Source of the DNA: Treponema sp.
Lineage (GTDB): Bacteria; Spirochaetota; Spirochaetia; Treponematales; Treponemataceae
Direction of reading: 5' to 3'
Assembly: GCA_024693045.1 (NCBI GenBank)
Contig: JAILLQ010000021.1
Span: forward strand, 1-64,000
Length of the DNA: 64,000 bases
Shown: piece after piece, positions 42,469 through 52,079 of the stretch
How positions within the stretch are numbered: the first letter of the stretch is position 1
Layout: each line of letters opens with the position of its first letter
Notes under the pieces: model-generated
What the model saw: only the letters and a program-made list of their open reading frames with translations
Told to the model about the DNA's origin: nothing
Databases searched by the model: none
Translations under genes and position numbers: made by a program

Positions 42469-44190
42469 ATGGAAGTTTTTCTTGGTATTTCAGCGGCTGA
42501 AGGAACTGCAGTCGGACAGGCGTTTATCATTCCGGAAACGGAAAAGCGAACAGTTTTACAAAAGCGAATTAAGGTCTCTGATTTAGAAGATGGCTGGAAG
42601 AGTTTTGAAGAAGCCATCAAAGTTGTAACAGCTGATGTATCTGAAAAACTTTCCTTACTGCCCAAAGAAATCAAAGCAAACGACATACAACGTGAAATAC
42701 TTGAAACTTACATACTTATGCTGGCAGATCCAGTCTTCTTAAATGAAGTTAAGGATTTTTACGAAAAAGAACTATATAACATTGAATACGCTGTTTACTT
42801 CAAATCAGAAGAATATGCAGCTAGACTTCGTAATGCCGGTAACGAATACCTTGCAGAAAGAGCTCAGGATATAACTGATGTATTTGGAATGGTTTTGAAC
42901 GAAATGATGGGACTTCATCCTTTTGATATTAACCGTGTTCCAGAAAATAAAATTGTACTTGCAACAACTCTTTCACCAACAGATATAATTGTTCTTTCCA
43001 AGAAAAAACTTTTAGGCCTGGTTCTTACAGAAGGTGGACTTTCCAGCCATGTTGTAATTCTTGCACGAAATTATGGAATTCCAACCCTTGTAGGTGTAAA
43101 CCGCGCTAGTATTCAAAAAAAGATTAAGAATGATGAATGGCTCGTAATCGATACAGGAATAGGTGAAATTCTTGCAGAACCAGATGAAGATACATTGGCT
43201 GAATATCGCCAGAAAATTGAAGCAGAAAGAGAAGAACTTTTACTTTTCAATGAATATCTGGACAAACCTGCTAAAACAAAAGACGGTGAAGAATTTAAAC
43301 TTTATGCAAATATAGGTTCGACAGAAGAAGCTGATATTGCTGCAAAATGCGGTGCAGATGGCATTGGACTTTTTAGAACCGAATTCCTGTATATGAGCAT
43401 GGCTGATGGAACTCCTCATGTTTCGGCCAGAGCTTTTAATGAAGAAGGCCAGTTTGAAGCTTATAAGCATGTTCTGGAAATTATGAAAGGAAAACCTGTA
43501 ACGATTCGTACTTTGGATGCAGGTGGTGACAAACTCATTAATTCAACAGATATTCCTACTTTTACAGAAAAAAATCCTCTTATGGGGATGCGTGCAGTTC
43601 GTTTGAGCCTAGCCTTTCCTCAGATTTTAAAAACCCAGTTGCGGGCTTTGTATAGAGCTAGCATATACGGAAATCTTAAAATCATGCTTCCATTGATAAC
43701 CTCTTCTGAACAGGTTGAACAGTGTCTTGCTATTGCGGCTCAAGTTAGGGAAGAATTAGAAAGCGAAAATATTCCATTTAATAAAGAAGTTCCGATTGGA
43801 ATTATGATTGAAACAGCTGCTGCAGCTTTAACCAGCGATTGTCTTGCAAAAGTAAGCGACTTTTTCTCTTTGGGAACTAATGACCTTACCCAGTATACAC
43901 TTGCAGTAGACCGTGAAAATTCAAATGTTTCGGAACTATATGATGAATTCAATCTTGCTGTTTTGCGCTTAATAGACATTACTATAAATAATGCAAAAAA
44001 AGAAAAAATCCCAGTTTCTGTTTGTGGAGAAATGGCAAGTCGAAAGGACAGTGTTTTAGTTTTGGGCGGAATGGGTATTCGAAATTTGAGTATGGGTGCC
44101 AAACTTATAACCAGAACAAAAAAGCTCCTTTCTCAGTTTACAATCAAAGAGTTAAAGGCGATTTCCTCTAAGAGACTAAATCGGTTATAA
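42469..44190 (+). CDS. ptsI: Phosphoenolpyruvate-protein phosphotransferase (PTS enzyme I)
   Basis: Enzyme I, 573 aa, the usual length. It takes phosphate from PEP and passes it to HPr. The N-terminal HPr-binding/His domain has the active His194 in GGLSSHVVILARNYGIPTLVGV. The C-terminal PEP-binding barrel shows GADGIGLFRTEFLYM, MLPLITSSEQV and the PEP-site VCGEMASRKD, and SLGTNDLTQYTLAVDREN. No HPr, HPr kinase or sugar-specific EIIBC lies near, and the only other PTS protein in the window is an EIIA at 61322. In treponemes the PTS is often incomplete and probably regulatory. It is likely leaderless. Confidence 0.95.
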   Translation: MEVFLGISAAEGTAVGQAFIIPETEKRTVLQKRIKVSDLEDGWKSFEEAIKVVTADVSEKLSLLPKEIKANDIQREILETYILMLADPVFLNEVKDFYEKELYNIEYAVYFKSEEYAARLRNAGNEYLAERAQDITDVFGMVLNEMMGLHPFDINRVPENKIVLATTLSPTDIIVLSKKKLLGLVLTEGGLSSHVVILARNYGIPTLVGVNRASIQKKIKNDEWLVIDTGIGEILAEPDEDTLAEYRQKIEAEREELLLFNEYLDKPAKTKDGEEFKLYANIGSTEEADIAAKCGADGIGLFRTEFLYMSMADGTPHVSARAFNEEGQFEAYKHVLEIMKGKPVTIRTLDAGGDKLINSTDIPTFTEKNPLMGMRAVRLSLAFPQILKTQLRALYRASIYGNLKIMLPLITSSEQVEQCLAIAAQVREELESENIPFNKEVPIGIMIETAAAALTSDCLAKVSDFFSLGTNDLTQYTLAVDRENSNVSELYDEFNLAVLRLIDITINNAKKEKIPVSVCGEMASRKDSVLVLGGMGIRNLSMGAKLITRTKKLLSQFTIKELKAISSKRLNRL

Positions 44191-44230
44191 TCAGTCGGCT
44201 TTCAGGCAAATTAAGAAAAAGGAAAATAGA

Positions 44231-45814
44231 ATGGCAAAAAAGAAAAAGGCTAAGCCGGATTTTTCTAAACCAAAGAATGCACCTGTTTTTGAAGAACAGA
44301 ATTTAGAAGCAGAAATTACAGATATTTCAGCTGCTCCGGAAGAAGATGATTCTGAAGATTCTTATTTCAACGAAGAAGATTCCAGTGAAGATTCTGAAAA
44401 AAATGATACAGAAATAATTCAAGAAGATCGCAAATATGGCATGACCAAAAAGCAGTATGCGGGGGCACCTCTTTTAGTTATTGCTGGCCGACCTAATGTA
44501 GGAAAATCGACTTTATTTAATCGATTTATGCAGCGCAGACTTGCTATTGTAGATCCAACTCCTGGTGTAACACGAGATCCTGTTGAAGGTTTTGCCCTTT
44601 TTAATGGTAATCCCGTTCATCTTGTGGATACAGGTGGATACAAGCTTCAGCGTGATATTGGAACCATGGAAGCTGAACTTGATGAACTTGTTGTTGAAAA
44701 ATCAATTCAGATGATAGATAAAGCTGATTTAGTTCTTCTTGTTCTTGAGGCAGAAAAAATTACTCCAGAAGATGAAGAAATGATTCATCAGCTAAGAAAA
44801 CACTGGAAAAAGTTGATTGCAGTTGTAAATAAAACTGAAGGCGGAAGAAACGAAAATGTTGCATGGAATTTTGCTCAGTTTGGTTTTGAAGAACTTCTTT
44901 TTATCTCTGCAGAACATGGTGACAACATCAGTGCCCTCTACAAAAAAATTGAAGAACGCTTGGATTTTTCTAGAGTAGAACTTATTTCCGAAGAAGAACC
45001 TATTCGAATTGCGATTATGGGTAAGCCAAACACAGGAAAGTCAACACTTTCAAATCGTCTTACTCATACAGAAGCTTCAATTGTCTGCGATTATGCCGGT
45101 ACAACCAGAGACACTGTTGAAGGATATTTTGAATTCGAAGGAAAACATTTTCAGGTTCTTGATACAGCTGGTATTCGCCGAAAGGCAAAAGTTCACGAAA
45201 ATGTAGAATATTATTCTGTAAATAGAGCAATTAAAACTCTGGAACGCTGTGACATTGTATTTTTGATGATTGATTCTCAGGAAGGACTTTCTGAGCAGGA
45301 CAAAAAAATCTGTAGTCTGGCTTATGAAAGGGGCAGAGGAATTATTTTTGCTCTTAACAAATGGGACTTGAATGAAGATCAGAGCAAAAAAGCTGTAAAA
45401 AATATAAAAACCTGGATGAACATCATGTTCGGTCAGATGGAATATGCACCTATTGTTGCCCTTTCAGCTTTAAAGGGGACTGGAGTTATTGAACTTTTGC
45501 GTGAAGCTGTAGATATTTACGGACAGCTTACTCATAAGGTTGAAACTGCAGCTTTGAATATGGCCCTTAATGACTGGCTCTTTAAATATCCGCCTCCAGC
45601 AAGTAAAACTGCTCATTTTAAGATTCGCTACATGACGCAAAAGGGTACAAATCCTGTTAAGTTTTTGATTTTCGCAACCCGACCGGAAGTTGTTCCTGAA
45701 ACTTATGTGACATACTTGAAAAACCGTATCCGCGAAGATTTAGGCTTTGATAAAATTCCTGTTCAGTTGGAAATGAAGGCTAGCCGCAAGAAGTGGGAAG
45801 ACAGGAAGCGCTAG
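44231..45814 (+). CDS. der: GTPase Der (EngA), ribosome assembly
   Basis: 527 aa, two GTPase domains and a C-terminal KH-like domain, needed for 50S assembly. First G1 GRPNVGKST near residues 86-94; second G1 GKPNTGKST near 262-270, with DTAGIRRKAK and NKWD. The KH part is the LNMALNDWLFKYPPPASKTAHFKIRYMTQKGTNPVKFLIFATRP segment. It carries an N-terminal acidic extension of ~75 residues (KAKPDFSKPKNAPVFEEQNL, then DEDS-rich) not found in standard Der. AAAAAGGAAAATAG precedes the ATG. The next gene begins directly after its stop. Confidence 0.95.
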   Translation: MAKKKKAKPDFSKPKNAPVFEEQNLEAEITDISAAPEEDDSEDSYFNEEDSSEDSEKNDTEIIQEDRKYGMTKKQYAGAPLLVIAGRPNVGKSTLFNRFMQRRLAIVDPTPGVTRDPVEGFALFNGNPVHLVDTGGYKLQRDIGTMEAELDELVVEKSIQMIDKADLVLLVLEAEKITPEDEEMIHQLRKHWKKLIAVVNKTEGGRNENVAWNFAQFGFEELLFISAEHGDNISALYKKIEERLDFSRVELISEEEPIRIAIMGKPNTGKSTLSNRLTHTEASIVCDYAGTTRDTVEGYFEFEGKHFQVLDTAGIRRKAKVHENVEYYSVNRAIKTLERCDIVFLMIDSQEGLSEQDKKICSLAYERGRGIIFALNKWDLNEDQSKKAVKNIKTWMNIMFGQMEYAPIVALSALKGTGVIELLREAVDIYGQLTHKVETAALNMALNDWLFKYPPPASKTAHFKIRYMTQKGTNPVKFLIFATRPEVVPETYVTYLKNRIREDLGFDKIPVQLEMKASRKKWEDRKR

Positions 45815-46135
45815 ATGCAGTATTCAATCGGCGAAATAGAAGAACTTACAGGTGTAAAAACTCATGTATTGCGTTACTGGGAAGAAGTTATTCCAGGACT
45901 TTCGCCGATGAAGGATATAGGTGGTCGCCGTAGTTATTCTCAGAGAGAACTTGAAATGATAATGCGATTAAAGCACTTGATAGTAAATAGAAAATTTACT
46001 ATTGAAGGTGCTCGCGACCAGCTTATTGCAGAAGTTGATGCCGTAAATGAAAATGCTGATTTGGTTAAACAGATGCACGATATGAAAGCAGAACTTACGG
46101 ATTTATATTTTTACGCTAAAAAACACAAGCTTTAA
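45815..46135 (+). CDS. MerR-family transcriptional regulator
   Basis: 106 aa. Winged helix at the N-terminus: YSIGEIEELTGVKTHVLRYWEEVIPGLSPMKDIGGRRSYSQRELEMIMRLKHL, with a helical continuation and a short C-terminal tail. It lacks an effector-binding domain, so it is a short stand-alone MerR. The ATG directly follows the der TAG (no gap), and the rsm22-like gene follows within 13 bases, so it is in one operon with der. Target unknown. Similar short MerR genes are common in spirochetes. Confidence 0.85.
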   Translation: MQYSIGEIEELTGVKTHVLRYWEEVIPGLSPMKDIGGRRSYSQRELEMIMRLKHLIVNRKFTIEGARDQLIAEVDAVNENADLVKQMHDMKAELTDLYFYAKKHKL

Positions 46136-46147
46136 TTTTTGATTATT

Positions 46148-47527
46148 ATGAACGAAGAAAAATTTTATTCCCGTTTTACAGAGAAAAAGTCCTCTAAGGC
46201 GGAAGCTAAGAACAAGCGACGCGAGTTTAATCGTCAGCGCGACAAGTTTTATGATGAAAAACGACGGGGATTGGACAAAAAAAATCAAATTGAATTTGAA
46301 AGCAAAAAATCTATACCAGTTGATGCCAAAATTATTGCTTCATCAAACTTGTTTGACGAAAAAAAACTACCAGCCGATGCAGTAAAAGTTTTGGAATCCT
46401 ATGATTCAATTGTTCAGGCTGTTCGCCCTATGAATAGCAGACAGTTAAATAATCTGCCAAAGGATATACGAAATCTTTCGCATCTTCTTACAGATGACCG
46501 GGAAAGTCGACACATTTCTTATATGAATGCAACGGAGCAACTTTCTGCTTATCTTCGTTATTTTACATGGTGGAACCTTGTTCGACTTACCCGTGTATTT
46601 GCAAATATAAAGCCTGAAGCCTTTCAGTTAGAAGATGGTGATGTTGTTTTGGATATAGGTTCTGGGCCTCTTACAGCTGTAAATGCACTTTGGCTTTCCC
46701 GCCCTGAATTAAGAGCAAAAAAATTACAGATTTACTGCATGGATATTTCTCAAAGCACAATGGCTGTTGGGGAAGAAATTTATATGTCGATAGCGGCTAA
46801 AGCCAGACCGGCAGATGAAGATGCGGATGCATTCTGGAAAATTACCCGAGTAAAGGGCGAAATAGGTACAGAGATTAGAAAAAAAGCAAAGTTTATAACT
46901 TGTGCAAATATGTTCAACGAGTTGTATCAGAAAGAAAAAGAAGCTCCTGAAAAAATCGCCGACAAGCAGATTCAGAATCTTTTGAGATATGCTTGTGAAG
47001 ATTGTTCTGTTTTTATTGCAGAACCAGGCATGCCGGTTGCGGGCCGTTTTATAAGCCTTATGAGGGAGCGATTTATTAATAAGAAATTCGAAATCACTGC
47101 TCCTTGTCCTCATCAGGGAAAGTGCGCAATGAATGGACTTCATGCCCGTTATGGTGGAAGTGCTAAATGGTGTAATTTTTCATTTTCAACAGAAAATGTG
47201 CCGGCTAAACTTTTAAAGCTTTCTGAAAGTGCGGGGCTTCCAAAAGACAGAGCTGTAATTAGCTATGTCTTTGCCTGTAAAAAAGGCGAAAAACTGGAAA
47301 AGAACGCTGACAAAAATACTGCAAAAGTTGCTGTAGTTTCGGATCCTATTCTTCTGCCGGGAAGAAGACAGGGATTTTATTCCTGTGCAGAAAGCGGAAT
47401 GGTTTTGATTCAGAATCCATATGGCAAAAATATAAAATCCGGAGACAGCCTTGAATTAAGCCTTTTCAAGCCTGTTGAAAAACTTGAAAAGGATAAGAAG
47501 TCTGGAGCTCCGGAAATAAAGATTTAA
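46148..47527 (+). CDS. Rsm22-like methyltransferase
   Basis: 459 aa from the ATG at 46148; an in-frame TTG at 46139 is a poor start. A basic N-terminal stretch (KAEAKNKRREFNRQRDKFYDEKRRGL) is followed by a helical region and a SAM-binding fold: DVVLDIGSGPLTAVNALWLSRPEL, IYCMDISQSTMAVGE, ITCANMFNELYQ. A C-terminal cysteine cluster (PCPHQGKCAMN, KWCNFSF) recalls Rsm22, the mitochondrial ribosomal small subunit protein, which in related proteins binds an iron-sulfur or zinc centre. A role in ribosome assembly fits its place behind der. Exact methylation target not known. Confidence 0.78.
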   Translation: MNEEKFYSRFTEKKSSKAEAKNKRREFNRQRDKFYDEKRRGLDKKNQIEFESKKSIPVDAKIIASSNLFDEKKLPADAVKVLESYDSIVQAVRPMNSRQLNNLPKDIRNLSHLLTDDRESRHISYMNATEQLSAYLRYFTWWNLVRLTRVFANIKPEAFQLEDGDVVLDIGSGPLTAVNALWLSRPELRAKKLQIYCMDISQSTMAVGEEIYMSIAAKARPADEDADAFWKITRVKGEIGTEIRKKAKFITCANMFNELYQKEKEAPEKIADKQIQNLLRYACEDCSVFIAEPGMPVAGRFISLMRERFINKKFEITAPCPHQGKCAMNGLHARYGGSAKWCNFSFSTENVPAKLLKLSESAGLPKDRAVISYVFACKKGEKLEKNADKNTAKVAVVSDPILLPGRRQGFYSCAESGMVLIQNPYGKNIKSGDSLELSLFKPVEKLEKDKKSGAPEIKI

Positions 47528-47544
47528 TCAATTTTAAGTTTTAT

Positions 47545-49461
47545 CTACTCTGCTTTAAAGATACTTTCGATTTCTGTTTTGTAAATTTCTGCAAGGCGAT
47601 AACGCATGATTTCTTGCTTTGCAGAAAGTTCTACACCAACTTCAAAAGGTTTTGTAATCAAAGCAAATTTGTTTACTCGTTCGAACATTTTAAATCCTGT
47701 TCTTGGATTTACCAAAGTGTTGATTTCTGAGTCGAAAAGTTTCTGAATTTCTTCAGAAGCTAGAAGAGAATCGTAACTTTCGTACTGAAGACCATTTTCA
47801 GAAGCATAAGCCTTGATTTCTTCTTCGTCTGGAAGAATCAGGGCACCTAAATAACGCTGATCCTGTCCAACCACAACAGAAGATTTGATAAAACGAGATT
47901 CAGCAAGCTTTGATTCAATAGGAACTGGTTCTACATTTTCACCGCCGAGAAGTACGATAGTATCCTTTTTTCTACCCTTGATAACGATTTCATCATGAAC
48001 GGAAAGAATACCTAAATCACCTGTATCGAACCAACCGTCTACAGTCATTACTTTTTCTGTAAGGTCTGGGCGTTTGTAGTAGCCCTTCATTACTGTACCA
48101 CCCTTAATCTGGATAGCACCGAACTGTCCTCTTTTTAAAACAAATCCATCTTCAGGACTAACAATTCTGCATTTTACGCCTCTGATTGGAGAACCTACAT
48201 TTCCAAAAACAGGAGCTGCAATAGGGCGAACAGAAATAATAGGGGCTGTTTCTGTAAGGCCGTATCCTTCTACGATTTTTACGCCTATAGCCCAGAAGAA
48301 TTCATCAAGGTATTTTGGATAAGCTCCGCCGCCGGCAACACCAGAGCGGAAGTTTTTTCCAAGCATTGCACGAATTTTCTTGAAAACAATGATATTTCCT
48401 AAAAGTTTAAGGGGCCAGAGAAGAGACCAAGGGATGAGGAATAAAATCCACCAGAAAATTGTATAATAGCGTGTAAAGCAAACATCCTGGTTAAACATTT
48501 TTCTGTGCATTCTGGAATGAAGAATTGCCACTTTTACAAAGAAGTTGAAAAGTGCGTAAACAAGTCCGCCGGTTTTTCGCATTTTTCTCTGGATTCCGTC
48601 GTATACGGCTTCGAAAACGCGCGGTACGGCAGGTAAAATTGCAGGGTTTACTTTTGCAATGTCAGCAAGAAGAATACTTCCGATTGGTTTTGAATAACAC
48701 AAGGTAGCTGCCTGAATCATAATTACATATTCAACTTCGCGTTCAAATACGTGCCAGACAGGTAATACAAGTACGGCTGTATCTCCTGGGTTTAGCATAA
48801 TTCTTTCTGGAATTTCATCTAGCTGAGTAAGGAAGTTTCCGTGTGAAAGCTGAACTCCTTTTGGTGTTCCTGTTGTTCCTGATGTAAAGATGATACATGC
48901 CAAATCATCCCAGGAACCTTTTTCCAGTTCGTTTTCTACGAGATTAGGGTTTTCGTTTCTGAATGCACGACCGGTTTTTAAAAGCTCGGCAAAAGTATGA
49001 AGTTCGACATTCTGTTTTTTTGCTTCTTCCTGTACTTCTGCTGTAATTTCATCAAATGAAATCAAAGTTTGAAGGGCTGGAAGTTTTTCTTTGATTGAAA
49101 GAATCTTTTTGATTTGTGAAGAATTTTCTGTGATAGTGTATTTACATTCGGTGATAGAAAGAATAGCTTCTAAATCGCTGATAGTTGCATCACAGCCACG
49201 AGGTACATCAACGGCACCAATTGCCATAATTCCCATGTCTGCCTGTAGCCATTCCTTTCTGTTGTCGGAGATAAGTCCTACTGGTTCACCTCGTTTTACA
49301 TTCAAACTGATTAAGGCTGCACCGAAATTCAATGCAATGTCATAAAGTTCTCGGTATGTTACCGGTTCAAATTCTCCCTGTTTGTTTTTGCCCATTTGAG
49401 CAGCTACTTCAGAATGTTCTGCAGCAACTTTACGTAACATCTTTGGTACGGTCTGTTCCAT
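47545..49461 (-). CDS. Long-chain acyl-CoA synthetase-like AMP-binding enzyme
   Basis: 638 aa, ANL superfamily. AMP-binding motif CIIFTSGTTGTPKGVQLSH, then GYGLTETAPIISVRP, the DGWFDTGDLG motif and KGRKKDTIVLLGGENVEP. A hydrophobic segment at ~330-360 (FWWILFLIPWSLLWPLKLLGNIIVF) suggests membrane attachment, as in FadD15-like enzymes. It would activate fatty acids with ATP and CoA. Treponemes import fatty acids, so this fits. GGAG lies upstream of the ATG. It converges on the rsm22-like gene. Confidence 0.92.
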   Translation of the reverse strand: MEQTVPKMLRKVAAEHSEVAAQMGKNKQGEFEPVTYRELYDIALNFGAALISLNVKRGEPVGLISDNRKEWLQADMGIMAIGAVDVPRGCDATISDLEAILSITECKYTITENSSQIKKILSIKEKLPALQTLISFDEITAEVQEEAKKQNVELHTFAELLKTGRAFRNENPNLVENELEKGSWDDLACIIFTSGTTGTPKGVQLSHGNFLTQLDEIPERIMLNPGDTAVLVLPVWHVFEREVEYVIMIQAATLCYSKPIGSILLADIAKVNPAILPAVPRVFEAVYDGIQRKMRKTGGLVYALFNFFVKVAILHSRMHRKMFNQDVCFTRYYTIFWWILFLIPWSLLWPLKLLGNIIVFKKIRAMLGKNFRSGVAGGGAYPKYLDEFFWAIGVKIVEGYGLTETAPIISVRPIAAPVFGNVGSPIRGVKCRIVSPEDGFVLKRGQFGAIQIKGGTVMKGYYKRPDLTEKVMTVDGWFDTGDLGILSVHDEIVIKGRKKDTIVLLGGENVEPVPIESKLAESRFIKSSVVVGQDQRYLGALILPDEEEIKAYASENGLQYESYDSLLASEEIQKLFDSEINTLVNPRTGFKMFERVNKFALITKPFEVGVELSAKQEIMRYRLAEIYKTEIESIFKAE

Positions 49462-49601
49462 AAATAAAACTCCATTGTTCTCAAAGCATAAATTATATTA
49501 GGAATGTCTTGTAAAGGCAAGAATAAAGGGTTTTTCAATTTTTTTGACTTATAGCTGCCTGGTACATGACAAATTGGGGGTCTATGCTATATTATTGCCC
49601 C

Positions 49602-50006
49602 ATGACAGTAATAGAAAAATTCAGATCAGATGTTGAGCGTTCGATTAAACATAATCGTGCTGAAAACAATGGCCGTTATGATGCGGCAAAAGCCTGTGAT
49701 TATATTCAGAATTTATTTTTAAGAAATTGTATTGTTTCTGAAGGTATTGCTCGTTCGGTAATTTTTTACTGGCGAGATACTTATATCGACCATTCCGAAG
49801 ATTTTTCAAATGAGCCAAAATCAGAGAACATAGACCGCCTCTGTGCATTTCTTTCTTTCTTGAATGATGCAGATGAAGGCGAAGAAATTCTTAACGACGA
49901 TGATTTACAGGAATTAAATGATGCTATAAATGATGAAGCAGAAACAATGCCTTTGGAACAGCTTCAGGTATTGATGGGTAAACTTGTAGACCGCGGTGCT
50001 CTTTAA
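49602..50006 (+). CDS. Small acidic protein of unknown function
   Basis: 134 aa from the ATG at 49602 (the longer frame from 49566 is less likely: TATATT at 49588-49593 sits eight bases before 49602). N-terminal half is helical and basic (VIEKFRSDVERSIKHNRAENNGRYDAAKACDYIQNLFLRNCIVSEGIARSVIFYWRDTYID); C-terminal half is highly acidic (DADEGEEILNDDDLQELNDAINDEAETM). I do not recognise a family. The next gene, a radical SAM activase-like protein, starts two bases after its stop, so they are co-transcribed and may work together. Confidence 0.7.
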   Translation: MTVIEKFRSDVERSIKHNRAENNGRYDAAKACDYIQNLFLRNCIVSEGIARSVIFYWRDTYIDHSEDFSNEPKSENIDRLCAFLSFLNDADEGEEILNDDDLQELNDAINDEAETMPLEQLQVLMGKLVDRGAL

Positions 50007-50008
50007 TA

Positions 50009-51052
50009 ATGACTTCTGAGTTGTATAAAGCCTGTAATCAATGTTCTCGAAAATGTGGAGTAAACCGCCTTACTGGAAAAAAAGGTATTTGCGGTGAAAG
50101 TGATCAAGTTCGTATTGCTACAGCTTGTTTGCATTTTGGAGAAGAGCCGCTGATTACCGTTCATGGTGGCAGTGGGACTATTTTTCTTACAGGCTGTACT
50201 TTGAAATGTGCCTTTTGTCAGAATTATCAGATTTCACAGGATGGAATGGGACGGGAAGTTTCTTCTGAAGAATTTACAGAGATTTGCCTTAAATTACAGG
50301 AATCTGGTGCTGAAAATATAAATCTTGTTACAGGAAGTCATGCTATTCCTCGGCTTTCTGAATATATACCGGCGGCTCAAAAAGCTGGCTGTAAAATTCC
50401 ATTTTGCTGGAATAGTTCTGCTTACGAAAGTGTAGAAATGCTGGAACTATTAAAGCCTTACGTAAAAATATGGCTTCCAGATTTAAAAACCTTAAATTCC
50501 GAACTTTCGGCTTCTCTATTTTCTGCAAGGGATTACCCAGAAACTGCAATAAAGGCAATCAGCTGGATGTTGAATAATTTCCCTTTGAAAATAGAAGAAA
50601 TTCCTGCAGCTAAGGATTATACAGATTCAAATGGTGAAGACTGGAAAAAGGGTGAAATTAAAGAGAAGATGTTTCAGGGCGTTATTATTCGCCATTTATT
50701 TATGCCTGGAAAATTTCAGGAGACAGCAGATGTTCTTGAATGGCTTAAAAATAATGCAGACGGAAAAGCCTGTCTTTCTTTGATGAATCAATATACGCCA
50801 GTTCCTTTTGAGGAAGAAGAAAAAAAACTTCAGGGAAGAAAAAAAGCTTTGTCTTCCATAGAAAACCGACTGGTCAATAAAGAAGAAGATGCAGATTTAC
50901 AGGATTTGATGGAAGCATATGATTTTGACTGGCTCTTTTATCAGGAACTTTCTGATGACACAAGCTGGCTTCCTGATTTTACAAGAATTCAGCCTTTTAG
51001 TAATAAACTTGCAAAACCTGTCTGGCATTGGAGTAAGGGTTTTATTAATTAA
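50009..51052 (+). CDS. Radical SAM protein, PflA/AmmeMemoRadiSam-like
   Basis: 347 aa. N-terminal cysteine cluster ACNQCSRKCGVNRLTGKKGICG, as in PflX/YjjW-like activase relatives, then the radical SAM core with CTLKCAFCQNYQIS (C-x3-C-x2-C binding the 4Fe-4S cluster), NLVTGSHAIPRL, KIPFCWNSSAYESVEML and KIWLPDLKTLNSELSASLFSARDYPETA. It lies in the PflX-like group, whose substrate is unknown. The C-terminal ~100 residues (EEEEKKLQGRKKALSSIENRLVNKEED...) extend beyond the standard core. Preceded within two bases by a small acidic protein gene. Confidence 0.85.
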   Translation: MTSELYKACNQCSRKCGVNRLTGKKGICGESDQVRIATACLHFGEEPLITVHGGSGTIFLTGCTLKCAFCQNYQISQDGMGREVSSEEFTEICLKLQESGAENINLVTGSHAIPRLSEYIPAAQKAGCKIPFCWNSSAYESVEMLELLKPYVKIWLPDLKTLNSELSASLFSARDYPETAIKAISWMLNNFPLKIEEIPAAKDYTDSNGEDWKKGEIKEKMFQGVIIRHLFMPGKFQETADVLEWLKNNADGKACLSLMNQYTPVPFEEEEKKLQGRKKALSSIENRLVNKEEDADLQDLMEAYDFDWLFYQELSDDTSWLPDFTRIQPFSNKLAKPVWHWSKGFIN

Positions 51053-51067
51053 AAAATATTTTGTTAA

Positions 51068-51934
51068 TCAGTTTTGAACTTTCTGTGAGTGCGGAGTAAT
51101 GCCCCATTTTTTCTTGTAGCATTTAATAAAGTAGGAAAGGCTTTCAAAACCGCACATGGCCGAAACTTGGGAAACATTGTAATCCGAGTGGCGTAGAAAA
51201 TCCTGGGCTTTTTCTAGACGGTATTCATTCAAATAAGAGTTAAATGAAGTTCCAAAAGTAGTTTTAAAAGATTTCATAAAAAAACTTTCCGAATAGTTGC
51301 AGATTTCGGCAGCCTGCTTTATGGAAATCGCTTCTCCGTAATTTTTTTCGACATAGGTCAGGAGAGGTTTGAATCTGGCAGAGCTTGCGTTTGCTTTTTT
51401 TTCTGCAAAGGGATTGTTTTTTGCCATTTCGTAAATCAGTTCAAAGATGCGGAACATTTTAGTTTTTATTGAAAGCATGTTATTTTGAGCTGGAATTTGC
51501 CATTGTTCTGTTAGTTGTTCAATAAGGGGTCGAAGGTTTTGGCTTGCCTTTGTGTCAGGAGTAAGAAACACTGGTGGCTTTATAAGACCTTCTTCAATTG
51601 GCAGACAATATTGTTTGTAAAAGGCAGAATTCTGGTCAGCATCTAGCAGAGTCGGTTTAAAAAGTATCGTAAAGTAAACCATTCTGGTGCCTTCTTTTTG
51701 CGTAATTCCGTGGATTGTGTCTGGAGGAACTAGGAGAATATCACCGTAACGGCAATCGTAGCGTTTTGAATCTACAAAAACAGTTCCTTCCCCGGAATTA
51801 ATGTAGATTATTTCAAATTCCTGATGCCAGTGAAGAGGAAAACTTGTGAGCCAGTCCGGCATTATTCCAATGTAAATTGCAAAAGGAAAAGTTAATTGAC
51901 CGTGTAATTTTGTTTCTTTGAATGGCACTGGCAT
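51068..51934 (-). CDS. AraC-family regulator with cupin sensor
   Basis: 288 aa. An N-terminal cupin (FPLHWHQEFEIIYINSGEGTVFVDSKRYDCRYGDILLVPPDTIHGI, sugar-type) and a C-terminal pair of helix-turn-helix motifs (SIKQAAEICNYSESFFMKSFKTTFGTSFNSYLNEYRLEKAQDFL, then NVSQVSAMCGFESLSYFIKCYKKKWGITPH). These regulators usually sense a carbohydrate. It is divergent from the secreted pullulanase gene with a 145-bp gap, so it probably controls starch use. The intergenic region holds the palindrome ATGATATCAT at 52021-52030, a possible part of the regulatory region. Confidence 0.88.
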   Translation of the reverse strand: MPVPFKETKLHGQLTFPFAIYIGIMPDWLTSFPLHWHQEFEIIYINSGEGTVFVDSKRYDCRYGDILLVPPDTIHGITQKEGTRMVYFTILFKPTLLDADQNSAFYKQYCLPIEEGLIKPPVFLTPDTKASQNLRPLIEQLTEQWQIPAQNNMLSIKTKMFRIFELIYEMAKNNPFAEKKANASSARFKPLLTYVEKNYGEAISIKQAAEICNYSESFFMKSFKTTFGTSFNSYLNEYRLEKAQDFLRHSDYNVSQVSAMCGFESLSYFIKCYKKKWGITPHSQKVQN

Positions 51935-52079
51935 AAAAAATCTCCCCAGATAAATTCTCTGCTTTTTTGCTTCACAAGATAGTATTGTTATAGTTTTAAC
52001 TCTTTTTCAACAAGAATTCCATGATATCATAGATTATATTTTTATACTGAAAAATGATGGGATTTTTTTTATTGGAGGT

